From Amphimedon queenslandica (taxonomy: Eukaryota > Porifera > Demospongiae > Haplosclerida > Niphatidae), in the NCBI RefSeq assembly GCF_000090795.2, contig NW_003546277.1, positions 257,420-321,419 of the forward strand: a DNA stretch of 64,000 nt. Reading direction: 5' to 3'. This document shows positions 1 through 9,897 of the stretch, piece by piece. Position 1 is the stretch's first letter; each line of letters begins with the position of its first letter. The position numbers and the translations under genes are program-made. The notes under the pieces were generated by a model that was not told the DNA's origin, did not search any database, and was given only the letters and a program-made list of their open reading frames with translations.

Positions 1-275
1 CTATCACACAAAACTGCCGTGAAGATTTAACTGATTATGAAGCTGCTTTTCTCATTGGAGCTGGAAAATATAGCTACTTTGGATGTGGCAGATGGAATTC
101 TACAAATGATGACGACACTCCTCTAATGTGGAGACCAGAATATGATAAGCCACTGGGAGCTCCTAATGGTCCTGCTACTTACAAGAATGGTGTCTGGAGG
201 AGAGAATTCTCTCGTGGAACAACTGTTGAGTTTGATACAAGCACTAACACTGGAACTATAAAATGGGGGACTTGA
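1..275 (+). CDS. Secreted glycoside-hydrolase-like protein, copy 1 (3' part only)
   Basis: This is the C-terminal ~90 residues of a gene that starts before the window; the reading frame enters at base 3 and ends at a TGA at 273-275. The protein is closely similar to the C-termini of the two genes that follow, including the shared motifs AFLIGAGKYSYFGCG and PLGAPNGPATYKNG. The last 139 bases before the stop (135-273) are identical to the matching bases of both downstream copies. It is therefore the first visible member of a tandem array of at least three. Family function is discussed under copy 3. Confidence 0.85.
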   Translation, partial: ITQNCREDLTDYEAAFLIGAGKYSYFGCGRWNSTNDDDTPLMWRPEYDKPLGAPNGPATYKNGVWRREFSRGTTVEFDTSTNTGTIKWGT

Positions 276-415
276 TTAATGCAGTATATTATCATCATAT
301 TTTTTTGTTATTTTATGACAATTAAGTATATAATGGCTTAGGCTACAAGACATTGTTAATAAATATTGAATAATATTCATGAATGATTAAGGTCAACTAA
401 AGAAGTAGTCAAGTC

Positions 416-1441
416 ATGGCAATGAATGGGACACTCTTTCTCTTCTCTTTGATGGTAGTACTTTGTTCTGCAAAGCTACCAATGTTCTCATGGGATACAT
501 TACCAGTGTTCTTTCATTCTTGCAATGTAACTGGCTTATATTCTGAGGAATCAATCAAAACCATTGCCAAGTTCCAAATGGTTACTATTGAGAAGTCACA
601 AAGTCACCTTGTCTCTGGAGTAGATGATGAAGATGACATGATGCGTGTCATGAAAATGGTAAAGGATGTCAATCCAAATGCTGCCACATACTTCTACATG
701 CCATCATTTAAAGTTCATCCTCAAATGTCAAAAATGACAAGAGAACTAGATCAGCATCCAGACTGGTACCTAAGAGACAGTAATGGAACTAAAGTTAGAA
801 ATAGACAAGGTTATTATGCATTTGATGTATCTAAACCTGATCTAAGACAGTGGTGGAAAAACTTTTGTCTCAATGCTCTTAAAGTTACGAATGGCGATGG
901 ATGTTATTCTGACTCATCCCAACGCTATAATACAACTTTCAAGCCGCCATTGTCACCAGAGAAGGAGAAGGCATGGGGAGATGGTCTACTCGAACTTTCT
1001 AAAGAAGTACAACAGGCTTTAGGGGATGACAGACTGCTCATTGGGAAAGTTGCTAATCAGTCGTATGTCAAAGCAGTTCAAATTGAATACTTTTATGCAC
1101 GTAATTCTTCAATAGTTGAGCTAATGCTTGCTGTTGAAGTTGGACAGGTTGTACAAGCTCATGTACCAATCACACAAAACTGTTGTGATGACATAACTAA
1201 TTTTGAAGCTGCTTTTCTCATTGGAGCTGGAAAATATAGCTACTTTGGATGTGGCATATGGAGTACTCCAAATGATGACACTAATGCATTTATCTGGAGA
1301 CCAGAATATGATAAGCCACTGGGAGCTCCTAATGGTCCTGCTACTTACAAGAATGGTGTCTGGAGGAGAGAATTCTCTCGTGGAACAACTGTTGAGTTTG
1401 ATACAAGCACTAACACTGGAACTATAAAATGGGGGACTTAG
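416..1441 (+). CDS. Secreted glycoside-hydrolase-like protein, copy 2
   Basis: An intronless 341-residue gene. The N-terminus (MAMNGTLFLFSLMVVLCSA) is a typical signal peptide, so the product should be secreted or lysosomal. The body has features of putative TIM-barrel glycosidases: HPDWYLRDSNGTKV, then a YYAFDVSKPDLRQWW segment, then an acidic strand end NGDGCYSDSS, where families of this kind place catalytic acids. The C-terminal EYDKPLG...GTIKWGT block resembles the hypothetical GHL15-type glycosidases; that assignment is from memory of the family and has not been searched. Compared with copy 3 it lacks one residue in REL-DQHPDW and reads Ser instead of Cys before the DSS motif. Only about 120 bases separate its stop from the start of copy 3. 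Confidence 0.8.
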   Translation: MAMNGTLFLFSLMVVLCSAKLPMFSWDTLPVFFHSCNVTGLYSEESIKTIAKFQMVTIEKSQSHLVSGVDDEDDMMRVMKMVKDVNPNAATYFYMPSFKVHPQMSKMTRELDQHPDWYLRDSNGTKVRNRQGYYAFDVSKPDLRQWWKNFCLNALKVTNGDGCYSDSSQRYNTTFKPPLSPEKEKAWGDGLLELSKEVQQALGDDRLLIGKVANQSYVKAVQIEYFYARNSSIVELMLAVEVGQVVQAHVPITQNCCDDITNFEAAFLIGAGKYSYFGCGIWSTPNDDTNAFIWRPEYDKPLGAPNGPATYKNGVWRREFSRGTTVEFDTSTNTGTIKWGT

Positions 1442-1561
1442 TCAACTGTATAGCTACTTTTATTCATTTATTAATGAGCTGATTGTTTTGCTTATGCATG
1501 CATGCACATGACATTGCTTTTGATAATCAGATTCATTAATGATAGAAGGTCAACTCAAGCA

Positions 1562-2596
1562 ATGGCAATGAGTAGCTGGACACTCTTTCTCTTCTCTTTG
1601 ATGGTAGTACTTTGTTCTGCAAAGCTACCAATGTTCTCATGGGATACATTACCAGTGTTCTTTCATTCTGGTAATGAGAGTGGCCTGTATTCTGAGGAAT
1701 CAATCAAAACCATTGCCAAGTTTCCTATGGTTACTATTGAGAAGTTTCAAAGTGATCTTATCCCTGGAGTGGATGATGAGGATGACATGATGCTTGTCAT
1801 GATAATGGTTAAGCGTGTCAATCCAAATGTTGCCACATACTTCTACATGAACTCATACAAAGATCGTCCAGAAATGACAAGAATGGCAAGAGAGCTTGCG
1901 GATCAGCATCCAGACTGGTACCTAAGAGACAGTAATGGAACTAAAGTTAAAAATGCTGGACAAGGTTACTATGCATTTGATGTATCTAATCCTGATGTGA
2001 GACAATGGTGGAAAGAGACATGCCTTACTGCTCTGAATATTACTAATGGTGATGGGTGCTTCTGTGACTCATCTGGCAGCATAAATGCCTCATTCATTCC
2101 ACCATTGTCACCAGAGAAGGAGAAGGCATGGGGAGATGGTCTACTTCAACTAACTAAAGAGGTACAGGATGCTTTGGGTGATGACAAACTGCTCATTGGG
2201 AAGTTCTCTAACCAGTCTTATGTGAAATCAATTCAGATTGAGTTTTTTGCTCCTAACAATGCATCAATAGTAGAACTGATGCTTGGTGCTACTGTTGGAC
2301 AAGTGATACAAGCTCATGTACCTGTAAAAGAAGATTGTGCTGGAGATTTGACTAATTACATGGCTGCATTTCTTATTGGAGCTGGAAAGTATTGCTACTT
2401 TGGGTGTGGCCATTGGAACACTCAAAATGATGATAAAAGTGCTTTTTTATGGAAGCCAGAATATGATAAGCCACTGGGAGCTCCTAATGGTCCTGCTACT
2501 TACAAGAATGGTGTCTGGAGGAGAGAATTCTCTCGTGGAACAACTGTTGAGTTTGATACAAGCACTAACACTGGAACTATAAAATGGGGGACTTAA
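1562..2596 (+). CDS. Secreted glycoside-hydrolase-like protein, copy 3
   Basis: An intronless gene of 344 residues when started at MAMSSW. An in-frame ATG 60 bases upstream would put a charged leader before the signal peptide, so the downstream ATG is preferred. The domain order matches copy 2: signal peptide (residues 1-22), a barrel-like body with the NGDGCFCDSSG motif near the middle, and a C-terminal PLGAPNGPATYKNG block. Two segments match copy 2 base for base, including silent sites: 92 bases over the signal peptide (1578-1669 against 429-520) and 139 bases at the 3' end. The middle differs at many sites. The substrate is unknown. Glycosidase activity is inferred only from motif layout, and the family could be catalytically inactive. 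Confidence 0.8.
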   Translation: MAMSSWTLFLFSLMVVLCSAKLPMFSWDTLPVFFHSGNESGLYSEESIKTIAKFPMVTIEKFQSDLIPGVDDEDDMMLVMIMVKRVNPNVATYFYMNSYKDRPEMTRMARELADQHPDWYLRDSNGTKVKNAGQGYYAFDVSNPDVRQWWKETCLTALNITNGDGCFCDSSGSINASFIPPLSPEKEKAWGDGLLQLTKEVQDALGDDKLLIGKFSNQSYVKSIQIEFFAPNNASIVELMLGATVGQVIQAHVPVKEDCAGDLTNYMAAFLIGAGKYCYFGCGHWNTQNDDKSAFLWKPEYDKPLGAPNGPATYKNGVWRREFSRGTTVEFDTSTNTGTIKWGT

Positions 2597-2756
2597 TAAT
2601 TGATGCTACATTACAATTATTTTATTGTACTATAGCTGCATTAAGTATTGCTTTATAGATATGTTCATTTGCTCACATTACCATAAATAGAGTAAATGAA
2701 ATAGCCCCTCCTATTGAAGCAACGCCCACACAATAGGTGTGGTATAAATAACAAAA

Positions 2757-4468
2757 ATGGCTCTAGAAGAAATCAGGTCTCAGTTAAAAGAGACGGAAGC
2801 TGTCGAGGCGTTAGTTGCTGCTTATGTAAGTACACCATTGTTACCCCAAAAGTGTTTATACTGTTGATAGAGTCTAGAGGTACAACACAGTTTAAAGGCA
2901 AATGTAGATTTTGGTGGAATAGAGGAAGACATTGCAATACAATGTCCTGCTCCTGGTTTTGTCCTCAGTTTCAGTAAAGGAGACTACCTACACATCAAAC
3001 AAGACTATACTGAGGACTGGCTCATCGGACGTGTAGTCGGCTCAGATACTGGACTAGGATTCCTCCCAAGGTAATTTAAAATTAAAAATAACAACAGCTG
3101 TTAAATATTGCTACTGTTGCTGTATCTTAGGAAATTTTTTGGCATTTAAAAGGAGATTTTTATAACTTTTCCTGATACATATACATGTTCTTATGTTGTG
3201 TAGAAAGTTTGAGCTGATTCCAATTAAAATTGGATTTTCTACAAATTTTTTAAGTTACTCAAAAATTGGGCCAAAGTCCCTGTACTATAGTACAGTGTCG
3301 TTGGCCAAATTTCACCAAAAATGACTAGGAGAGAATTCTCAATTTTTATTACATTTTCTGATGCATATACATGTTCTTATGTTGTGTAGCAAGTTTGAAC
3401 TGATTCCGATTGAATTTGGATTTTTTTTACAAATTTTTAAAGTTGCTGTCATTCTTTATAAAAAGTTGATTAGTCACAAGTCACAAGGATCTTGTATTAT
3501 TATTTTTCAGTGAGAAGCTATTGCAGAAGGTGACCGATGATAAAAGAGGTGTTGCTGAGCCTGGAGATGTTGTAAGAGAGTGTACTATTACTATTAAAAC
3601 TGTTCTTATCTCCTTTCCTATTTATTTCCAGCTGTATCAAGTTATAGTCTATCAGAAAGCTCCAATAGTACGTCCCATTGTACTGATGGGCCCTTCACTG
3701 AAAGGATGTAATGTAAGTGACTACTGACTAGCTTTTCTCATTAGATTTCTTATGCTTCTTATTCTAGTTGACTGACTCCCTACAGAATGCTTTGCTGGGA
3801 GTACTGACAAGAAAGTTCTCCGATAGGTTAGTAATCGTGAAGTCGAAGGCATCAGTGTCATCTCTTAGTCCTAGACAAGGTACTGGTTGAGGGAAAGGAG
3901 GACAAAGAAAAGTGGAAATGTGTTATCATTATATTCACTGTTCCCTTATCAAGTTTATAAAGCTTTGACTCATAAAACAATCTTTATTCACAAGAATCAT
4001 TAATTTAGAATTCTTAGAAAGACTACCAGTAAAAGTCCTGATTTTAGTTAATTTAAATTGTTGCCATCCTTTTCTGTCTAATTCACAAGTTGGTATTATC
4101 TATTGTTCTTTTGTGTAGCATATGAACTTAAGTCTCAAGTCTATGAAGCTGGTAAAAGCAATCACATTGTCTACCTTGATTGTGACGCTAGCTGTCCTTC
4201 AGAGATCAGTAACCTTGAACTACACCCACTCATTGTCTACATACAAGTCAGTCGTATTGAAGTCCTTAATAAACTCCTTCGCTCCACTTGCCAAGACAAA
4301 TCAAAACGGAGCGAGTTATTGGCAGCTGCTAATTACTTGTATGATCTTCCAAGAGGCAACTTTTCACTTATACTGACCGATAGCTTTCTTGATGTTGCTA
4401 GTCGGAAACTGGAACTGTTTCTGGAGAGCTACTGGATTTCGACACACCCTCCAATCCCACCCACATAA
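2757..4468 (+). CDS. CACNB: Voltage-gated calcium channel beta subunit (compact)
   Basis: Six exons (2757-2825, 2880-3070, 3511-3571, 3632-3712, 3768-3879, 4119-4468) join in phase to a 287-residue protein. The start MALEEIRSQLKETEAVEALVAAY matches the conserved ALEEVRSQLKEAE helix of CaV beta. An SH3 core follows (VDFGG...FSKGDYLHIK...DWLIGRVV...GFLP). The guanylate-kinase-like domain begins at RPIVLMGPSLKG and runs through LVALD-like and HPLIVYI motifs to ESYWISTHPP, the usual end of the GK domain. Vertebrate beta subunits are about 480-600 residues, so this one lacks the long variable HOOK and C-terminal tails. The third intron-borne block (3140-3460) is a dispersed repeat. The expected role is trafficking and gating of a CaV alpha1 subunit at the plasma membrane. 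Confidence 0.9.
3140..3460. repeat. 187-bp family repeat, two tandem copies in CACNB intron
   Basis: Two head-to-tail copies of a dispersed element; the landmark CTGATRCATATACATG recurs 187 bases apart (near 3171 and 3358). Each carries the shared core GTAG(C/A)AAGTTTGARCTGATTCC. Between the two cores lies a palindrome centred on CTATAG (about 3278-3293). It is a diverged relative of the 177-bp family found in other introns of this window. Confidence 0.85.
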
Positions 4469-4667
4469 AACAGGCCATGTCTCTCTTTAAATTTTTATAT
4501 CACAAATAATAATGTATGATATTAGTCTATAATTATGTTTCTGTTCTTGTGTTGTTGTTAAATTATATTCACATTTTTCGCATTCTGTTTGGTGTTATAA
4601 TTCCTTGGAGATTTATATTGGGTGTGGTTCATTTTGGTGATTTACAGGGTGTGGCTGGCTTTAAAAC

Positions 4668-5878
4668 ATGATGAACGTTTTGGAGTTTGAGAGGCTGGTA
4701 TGGCCTTCATTATCTCTTGTTGCAACTTTTGTGTCAGGTCTCCTATTCATAATAGCAATGGCAACACCAGGATGGTTCAAAGTAAGCTGCATTATGACTA
4801 TTACATGTACATGTATATTGCAAAAAACATGCATAGGCCATATTTAACAAATTCATACAGTATGATTGTAATCCTTTGACACGCTAGATTGATCTCCAGT
4901 TGTTTGGTCAAGCTAGAGGCAATATATCACTCGGATTGATACAGGGAAGGCAAGTTATTGATGGAGAAGATGGTGCTCTTCTGCAAGACACTCACTTTTA
5001 CACATGTAAGCTTCTATGAAAAGATGAAATGTTACCTTTTACCATTTCATGCAGTTGAGAAGTTTGATGGTGTTATTGGTCTTGTCTCACTCTACCTGCT
5101 TCTCTTGTTCCTTCTCCTCACAATACCTTTGTCTTTGCTAAACCTCTGCGTTGAATTCTTGAACACGTATCAAGTTGTCAAAAAATGGTGGAAGGGGCCC
5201 TCAGCCATTTATGTCCTCAGCCTCATTATTGGTAAGTATATTTTTTCATTATTATTTTTTGACGATTTTTTTTTCTATTATAACAGTTGTATTAGCTTCT
5301 TTGTCAGCAGCAGTATCCAGTGATTTCTATGTTGTTGATCTCTCTGATCCTCATAACATACATCAAATCATCAATAACTCTTTGCCTTCTGCAAATCTTC
5401 ATAAATATGAAGGAACTGCTAGCCTCCAATATTCTGCATATTTATTTTATGTTGGTAAGTTAGTTATGTACACTATTTGCATGCATGCAAATGTGAAGCA
5501 AAGTTTTGCCAAAATATGTACTGTATTGCTAAGTATTATAATCTTTTATTTTAATCTTTAGGTGCTTGTATCTCTGTACTACCGGTCCTCCTGTCATGGC
5601 GGCTTGCTGTACTTTTACCTGTCTTCTATGATGTGAAGGTGTTAGGAAAGATGGGTATAGACATACCAGAGAGAACTGAATTGGAAGTGTATGAGGGACA
5701 AGAAGTTGCCAGTGATGAGGAGGAGGATGAAGAAGGGGAGGAGGAGGAAGATTCTGATGATGATGATGATGATGATGATGATGACGATGAAGAGAGTGAA
5801 GAGTCTTATCATTACCCTTCAAGTTCTCAGCAGCCAAAGAGGCCAGTGGCAGCAGGATATTTAACATACCACCAGTGA
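4668..5878 (+). CDS. Clarin-like tetraspan membrane protein with acidic tail
   Basis: Five exons (4668-4781, 4888-5005, 5055-5231, 5287-5454, 5562-5878) give 297 residues. Four hydrophobic segments are visible: about residues 12-32 (ending ATPGWFK), 80-100, 115-135 after KGPSAIYVLSLIIG, and 195-215. The first-loop start TPGWFKIDL, the GNISLGLIQG segment and the GPxxxYVLSxIxG third-helix start are the clarin pattern (TPLWIK, GLFHG, GPLGLYLLSFISG) within the PMP22/claudin superfamily. The cytoplasmic tail has a Glu/Asp run that includes 11 consecutive Asp codons at about 5756-5788. It follows CACNB on the same strand only 199 bases downstream. Clarin is the best match, but another PMP22-superfamily member is possible. 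Confidence 0.7.
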
Positions 5879-6264
5879 TAGTCATTATTATTATTATTAT
5901 AAAACAACTTTACATACATCTTTTTTTACATCAACGTTTTAATATAGTATGTCAGAGATCCAATCATGGAATAGTAAAATAGACCCTATACAGTTAGAAC
6001 ACATTTTGAATATAACTTTCACGTCCTCGATCAATATTAGCATTCAAATCATATGGCTGTTCCCATAGGGTAACTCCAAATGTTTTTCCCAAATAAAATT
6101 ATTGTTATGATGGTGTAGTGGATAGCACGTGGTTTTGCGCATGCGCAGTGGTTTAGGCGCCCAATACAAAAATAACAAGTCCTGAGAGAGTCTCTCATTC
6201 TCTCTGACTGAATCTCTCTCTCCTTCTCTTCCCTCGGCCTCTCTGCCCGAACACATTCGCTGTC
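5879..6264 (+). promoter_or_regulatory. CDC25 upstream region with E-box and NRF-1-like palindrome
   Basis: This 386-bp spacer holds the 3' flank of the clarin-like gene and the promoter of CDC25. CACGTG lies at 6126-6131, and the perfect palindrome TGCGCATGCGCA, the consensus NRF-1 site, lies at 6136-6147, about 120 bases before the ATG. A CT-rich stretch follows up to the start codon. Binding is inferred from motif match only. Confidence 0.65.
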
Positions 6265-7298
6265 ATGTCTCAGAGACTCGTAGCCAGTATGTTCAGCCCC
6301 GTTACCTTCGATATCTCTCCAGAGGAGGGCAACACGGTCAAACGGTAAGACACCCAACCCAGTAACCACCCGTGTATACAGCCTGTTCTTCTCTTCTCTC
6401 CCCCTCTCTTGTAGGACTCCGAGGAGAAAGCTCTGCCTTGATGACAGCATACATTCACCGACCACCACAGATAGCGGTAAGTGTCTGGCGACCCGTTTCA
6501 ATAGTAAATCATGACATACAAACTCTCTCCCTCCCTCCCTCCATCTCTCTCTCTCCCTTCTATCCCATTACAGCCTGTAGCACCTCTTGTTCCATGAACA
6601 GCGACTCAGAGTAAGTTGAATGGAGAGTGGCAATGAGTGCTAACTGATTATCATTCTTGTGGCTCCCCATATGGAGGAGTTGTGGTCATGTATCACCGTC
6701 TCTTATTAAAGTTTGATTAAATCTCCTCTCTCTCTCTCTCTCTTTTCCTCTTCTTCTTCATCCCTAGGTGTTCTACTAGTATAGACAGACGACATTCACT
6801 GGCTACGTATCCTGGCAAAGTGAGTTTATTACTCGTCAGTTTTGAATATTTCTGGTTTTCCATTTGTTTTACTATTAAGGCATTGTTATATCATTCCAGT
6901 GAATGACAAACACTTACTAGTATGTCTTCGTCCTGTGTTACATGTATAACACTGATATCATGTTAAAGAGACATAATTATATTACTATCACTAGTTGATG
7001 TCTCTCTTTCTTGTTATTGTTTCAGGAGAATGTCTGCTCTGGTCCACTTTCAGGAGCAAAGTTACGTCCATTGTCCTTCTCCTCCCTCCCACTGTCGCCG
7101 CTGTCGAGTAATCGTAATAATGTGTTAACCTCGAAGCCGCTCATGAAACACATCAGCTCACCACTGGTCAGTTCTATCTCCTTTTTATCTCTCCCCCTCC
7201 CTCCCTCTCTCTTTTTCATTTAAGACACACAATCTTGACACTTTCCCCCTCTCTTGATAATACTCCTACACATTCTTTATACTCAAAACCTTATGTAC

Positions 7299-7350
<52 letters not shown>

Positions 7351-9479
7351 TGTACCAGTTATAATAGTAGCTACCATGTGTTCCTTTTCTCTAAAATTTA
7401 GGAAAGAATGACACTTGCTTCGCCTAACAGTTGCAGCAGTGATGGTTACTTTTCGGATGTTTTTGATTGCGTAGGAGAGGTTTGTGTTGATACATATGTC
7501 CTGGGGCTGCTAATGAGTACTTTACTCTCTTTCCTCTGTTAGGATCCCTCACAAGAGATGATGCCCAAGTGCTTCTCAAGCCTTTTTGCTGCACCGATCT
7601 CTAGTAACTGCGATGATGACAGAGAGGTATGAGTAGTGGGGAATATTAATTTGTGGTTTTATGATATTATATTGTTTTGTCATTAGAGCCCAGTGTCAAG
7701 AAGAGGCTCCATGAAGGTTTGTGTGTGTGGCATCACTCCATATATGTAGTTGATTGTGTTTCTTTTACATATTTAGAGATCTCTGCTTGAGACTAATGAT
7801 GAGAGAGAATCAAAGAAGACACCTCTTCCATCACCTTCTTCATTCACTGCATTACAGCCACCCTCTTCTCCACCAGCAGCCCACAAGTCACTGAAGGTAT
7901 ATCAACACTCCAATGATTCTCTTATAACTGATGCCATTCATAGGGTGTTGCTTTATTTCGATCTCAGTCAGTCTGTGTTCCTCCTCCCTGTGAGGATGCC
8001 ATGTTCCCTGACTCACCAGGTAAACAGCTGGTGTATGCATAGCAACCACAACCACTTCCCTCCTCTCTCTCTCCCTCCTCATATTCATTAGGGTCTGGTG
8101 GTGTAGAGAGGATAGGTGATCACACTAAGGTATACCATTGAGGGTGTATCAGTCAGTCTCAGTTGACATATCCCCTTTCTTTCCCTAGCCTTATCTCCTG
8201 CCACTGACACAAGGCACAGTCCCTGATCAAAAAAGCATCTCACCAGATACTGTGAGTCTGGAGTACTCATAATCTCATTATTATAAATATTGTGACTGTC
8301 ACCTTTACATTTAATGTGTTCTCTTGTAGGTGGAGTCACTATTAAATGGTAAACACGATACTAAGTATCTTATAGTTGATTGTCGGTATCCTTATGAATA
8401 TGAAGGAGGACACATTAGGGTATGTCTTTAATCAGTACAGTACAGTCTATTGTGGTTTATGCATGTAGGGTCATAGATATTAGAGTAGCTATGGTAGGAT
8501 ATTTTTAAAATATCAATTCTTGTGAATATTTATACTGGTACCATGTACATGCATGTATATGTCATTTTGGTCTACCACAATGCAATTATTGGCCAGCTCT
8601 CATTACTAACCTCATTTTTACTAAAATCACTTTGATAGTAACCTCTTCCCATTCAAACTAACTTCATTGTCTTTTTAAAATATACTTTTACTGTTTTTAT
8701 TATTCTGCCACCAAGTTTCATATTTTATTGATCCATCAAGATAGCTGTTAGTCTAAACAGCCATTGGGTATCCCCCAGAAGGCAGTATTTCCTCTTGAAC
8801 TAATATTTTGCTATCTTAAAATGACCTTTAGACTCAATTATTTGCATTCTTACTCACTCGAAACACTAGCACTTTATGCTGCTATCATCATTACTATTAT
8901 TTGAATCCTCCCCCCCTAGGGTGCCATTAATATTTGGGAGAAAGACACACTTTTAGAAAGATTTTTTTCAACACCTACTCATCCAAAATCGTCTTCTGAA
9001 AGTGAAGAGAGAAATATTATAGTCTTTCATTGCGAGTTTTCGTCAAAAAGAGCACCAGAAATGTACAAATGAGTCCAGCACACACACAGACATCATGACA
9101 TTGAGAGAGCCAGTGAATGTGTCATGAGATATAGAAGTGTGACATGGTTGAGTGTCACACTCTCATTTCATGTTTTTACCATGTTTAGGAGTCGTTTCAT
9201 GAGGAAAGTCGATCGAGAGAGAAACGGTATGGAATTCCCTAAACTCTACTACCCAGAGCTCTACCTCATTGAAGGAGGATACAAGAACTTTTATGCAACT
9301 CATCCTGTAAGTACAATACATGCAGTTCATTGTATTGTCATAATGCAGCCTTTCTCTCTAGTTGTCACTTGATTCCTTCTTTACTAATATGCTATTCCTT
9401 TACTGTGTCAGCTATATGTGCATTGCTTTGCTTGCTTAGGCTTTACCCTTTATGTTTCACATCTGTCTAGTATTAATTA

Positions 9480-9510
<31 letters not shown>

Positions 9511-9670
9511 TTAGGATCTTTGTGAGCCCAAGGAGTACAAGACTATGCTTGATACAGGCCACAAAGTTGACTTGATGCATTTCTCCAGAAGGTCCAAGTC
9601 CTGGGCTGGTCACTCCAATGTTAAAGGAAGCAGGCTCCGTCACAGGCACTCTGTTCCTGACATTCATTAA
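6265..9670 (+). CDS. CDC25: CDC25 dual-specificity phosphatase
   Basis: Sixteen exons join in phase to 455 residues; the catalytic half begins at 8330. The rhodanese-like domain has the CDC25 hallmarks: [21 protein letters not shown], then [16 protein letters not shown], which contains the active-site loop HCX5R (HCEFSSKR), then [20 protein letters not shown] and the C-terminal RSKSWAGHS that ends most CDC25s. It should dephosphorylate inhibitory Thr/Tyr on CDK1 and drive entry into mitosis. The N-terminal 250 residues are Ser/Pro-rich with many SP/TP sites, as expected for the regulatory half. The exon pattern is extreme: exons of 30 (7687-7716) and 37 bases (6574-6610) occur. One splice uses donor 9063 and acceptor 9188 to restore [15 protein letters not shown]. 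Confidence 0.95.
7301..7348. repeat. (GT)n microsatellite in CDC25 intron
   Basis: About 24 uninterrupted GT dinucleotides within the intron that precedes the exon at 7402. Confidence 0.95.
9480..9512. repeat. (TTA)n microsatellite at splice acceptor
   Basis: A run of about ten ATT units ends directly in the acceptor TTTTAG used for the last CDC25 exon (9515), so the repeat itself forms the pyrimidine-side context of the splice site. Length changes could affect splicing; this is inference. Confidence 0.85.
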
Positions 9671-9897
9671 AGATTATTATTTTATTAATTTTTGTCTATG
9701 GACAGCTCTTCAGGACTAGCACTCCATTTGTATGTCAATTAATGCATTTGTACAACACATTTTCTGAACTTAAAAAAGAAGAAATAGATTTATTATTATT
9801 ATTATTATCACAGTTTCACTCTTCTTGTTCTTAGTAGATTATGTTTGTATTCATTTTTTGTTTTTTTTTCTCTGTGTGATGAGATGAGATAGAGTAT

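Noticed and set aside
1502-1561. An upstream in-frame ATG for copy 3 of the glycosidase-like family
   Set aside because: It would add a charged leader before the signal peptide, and copy 2 starts at the MAM motif that matches the later ATG.
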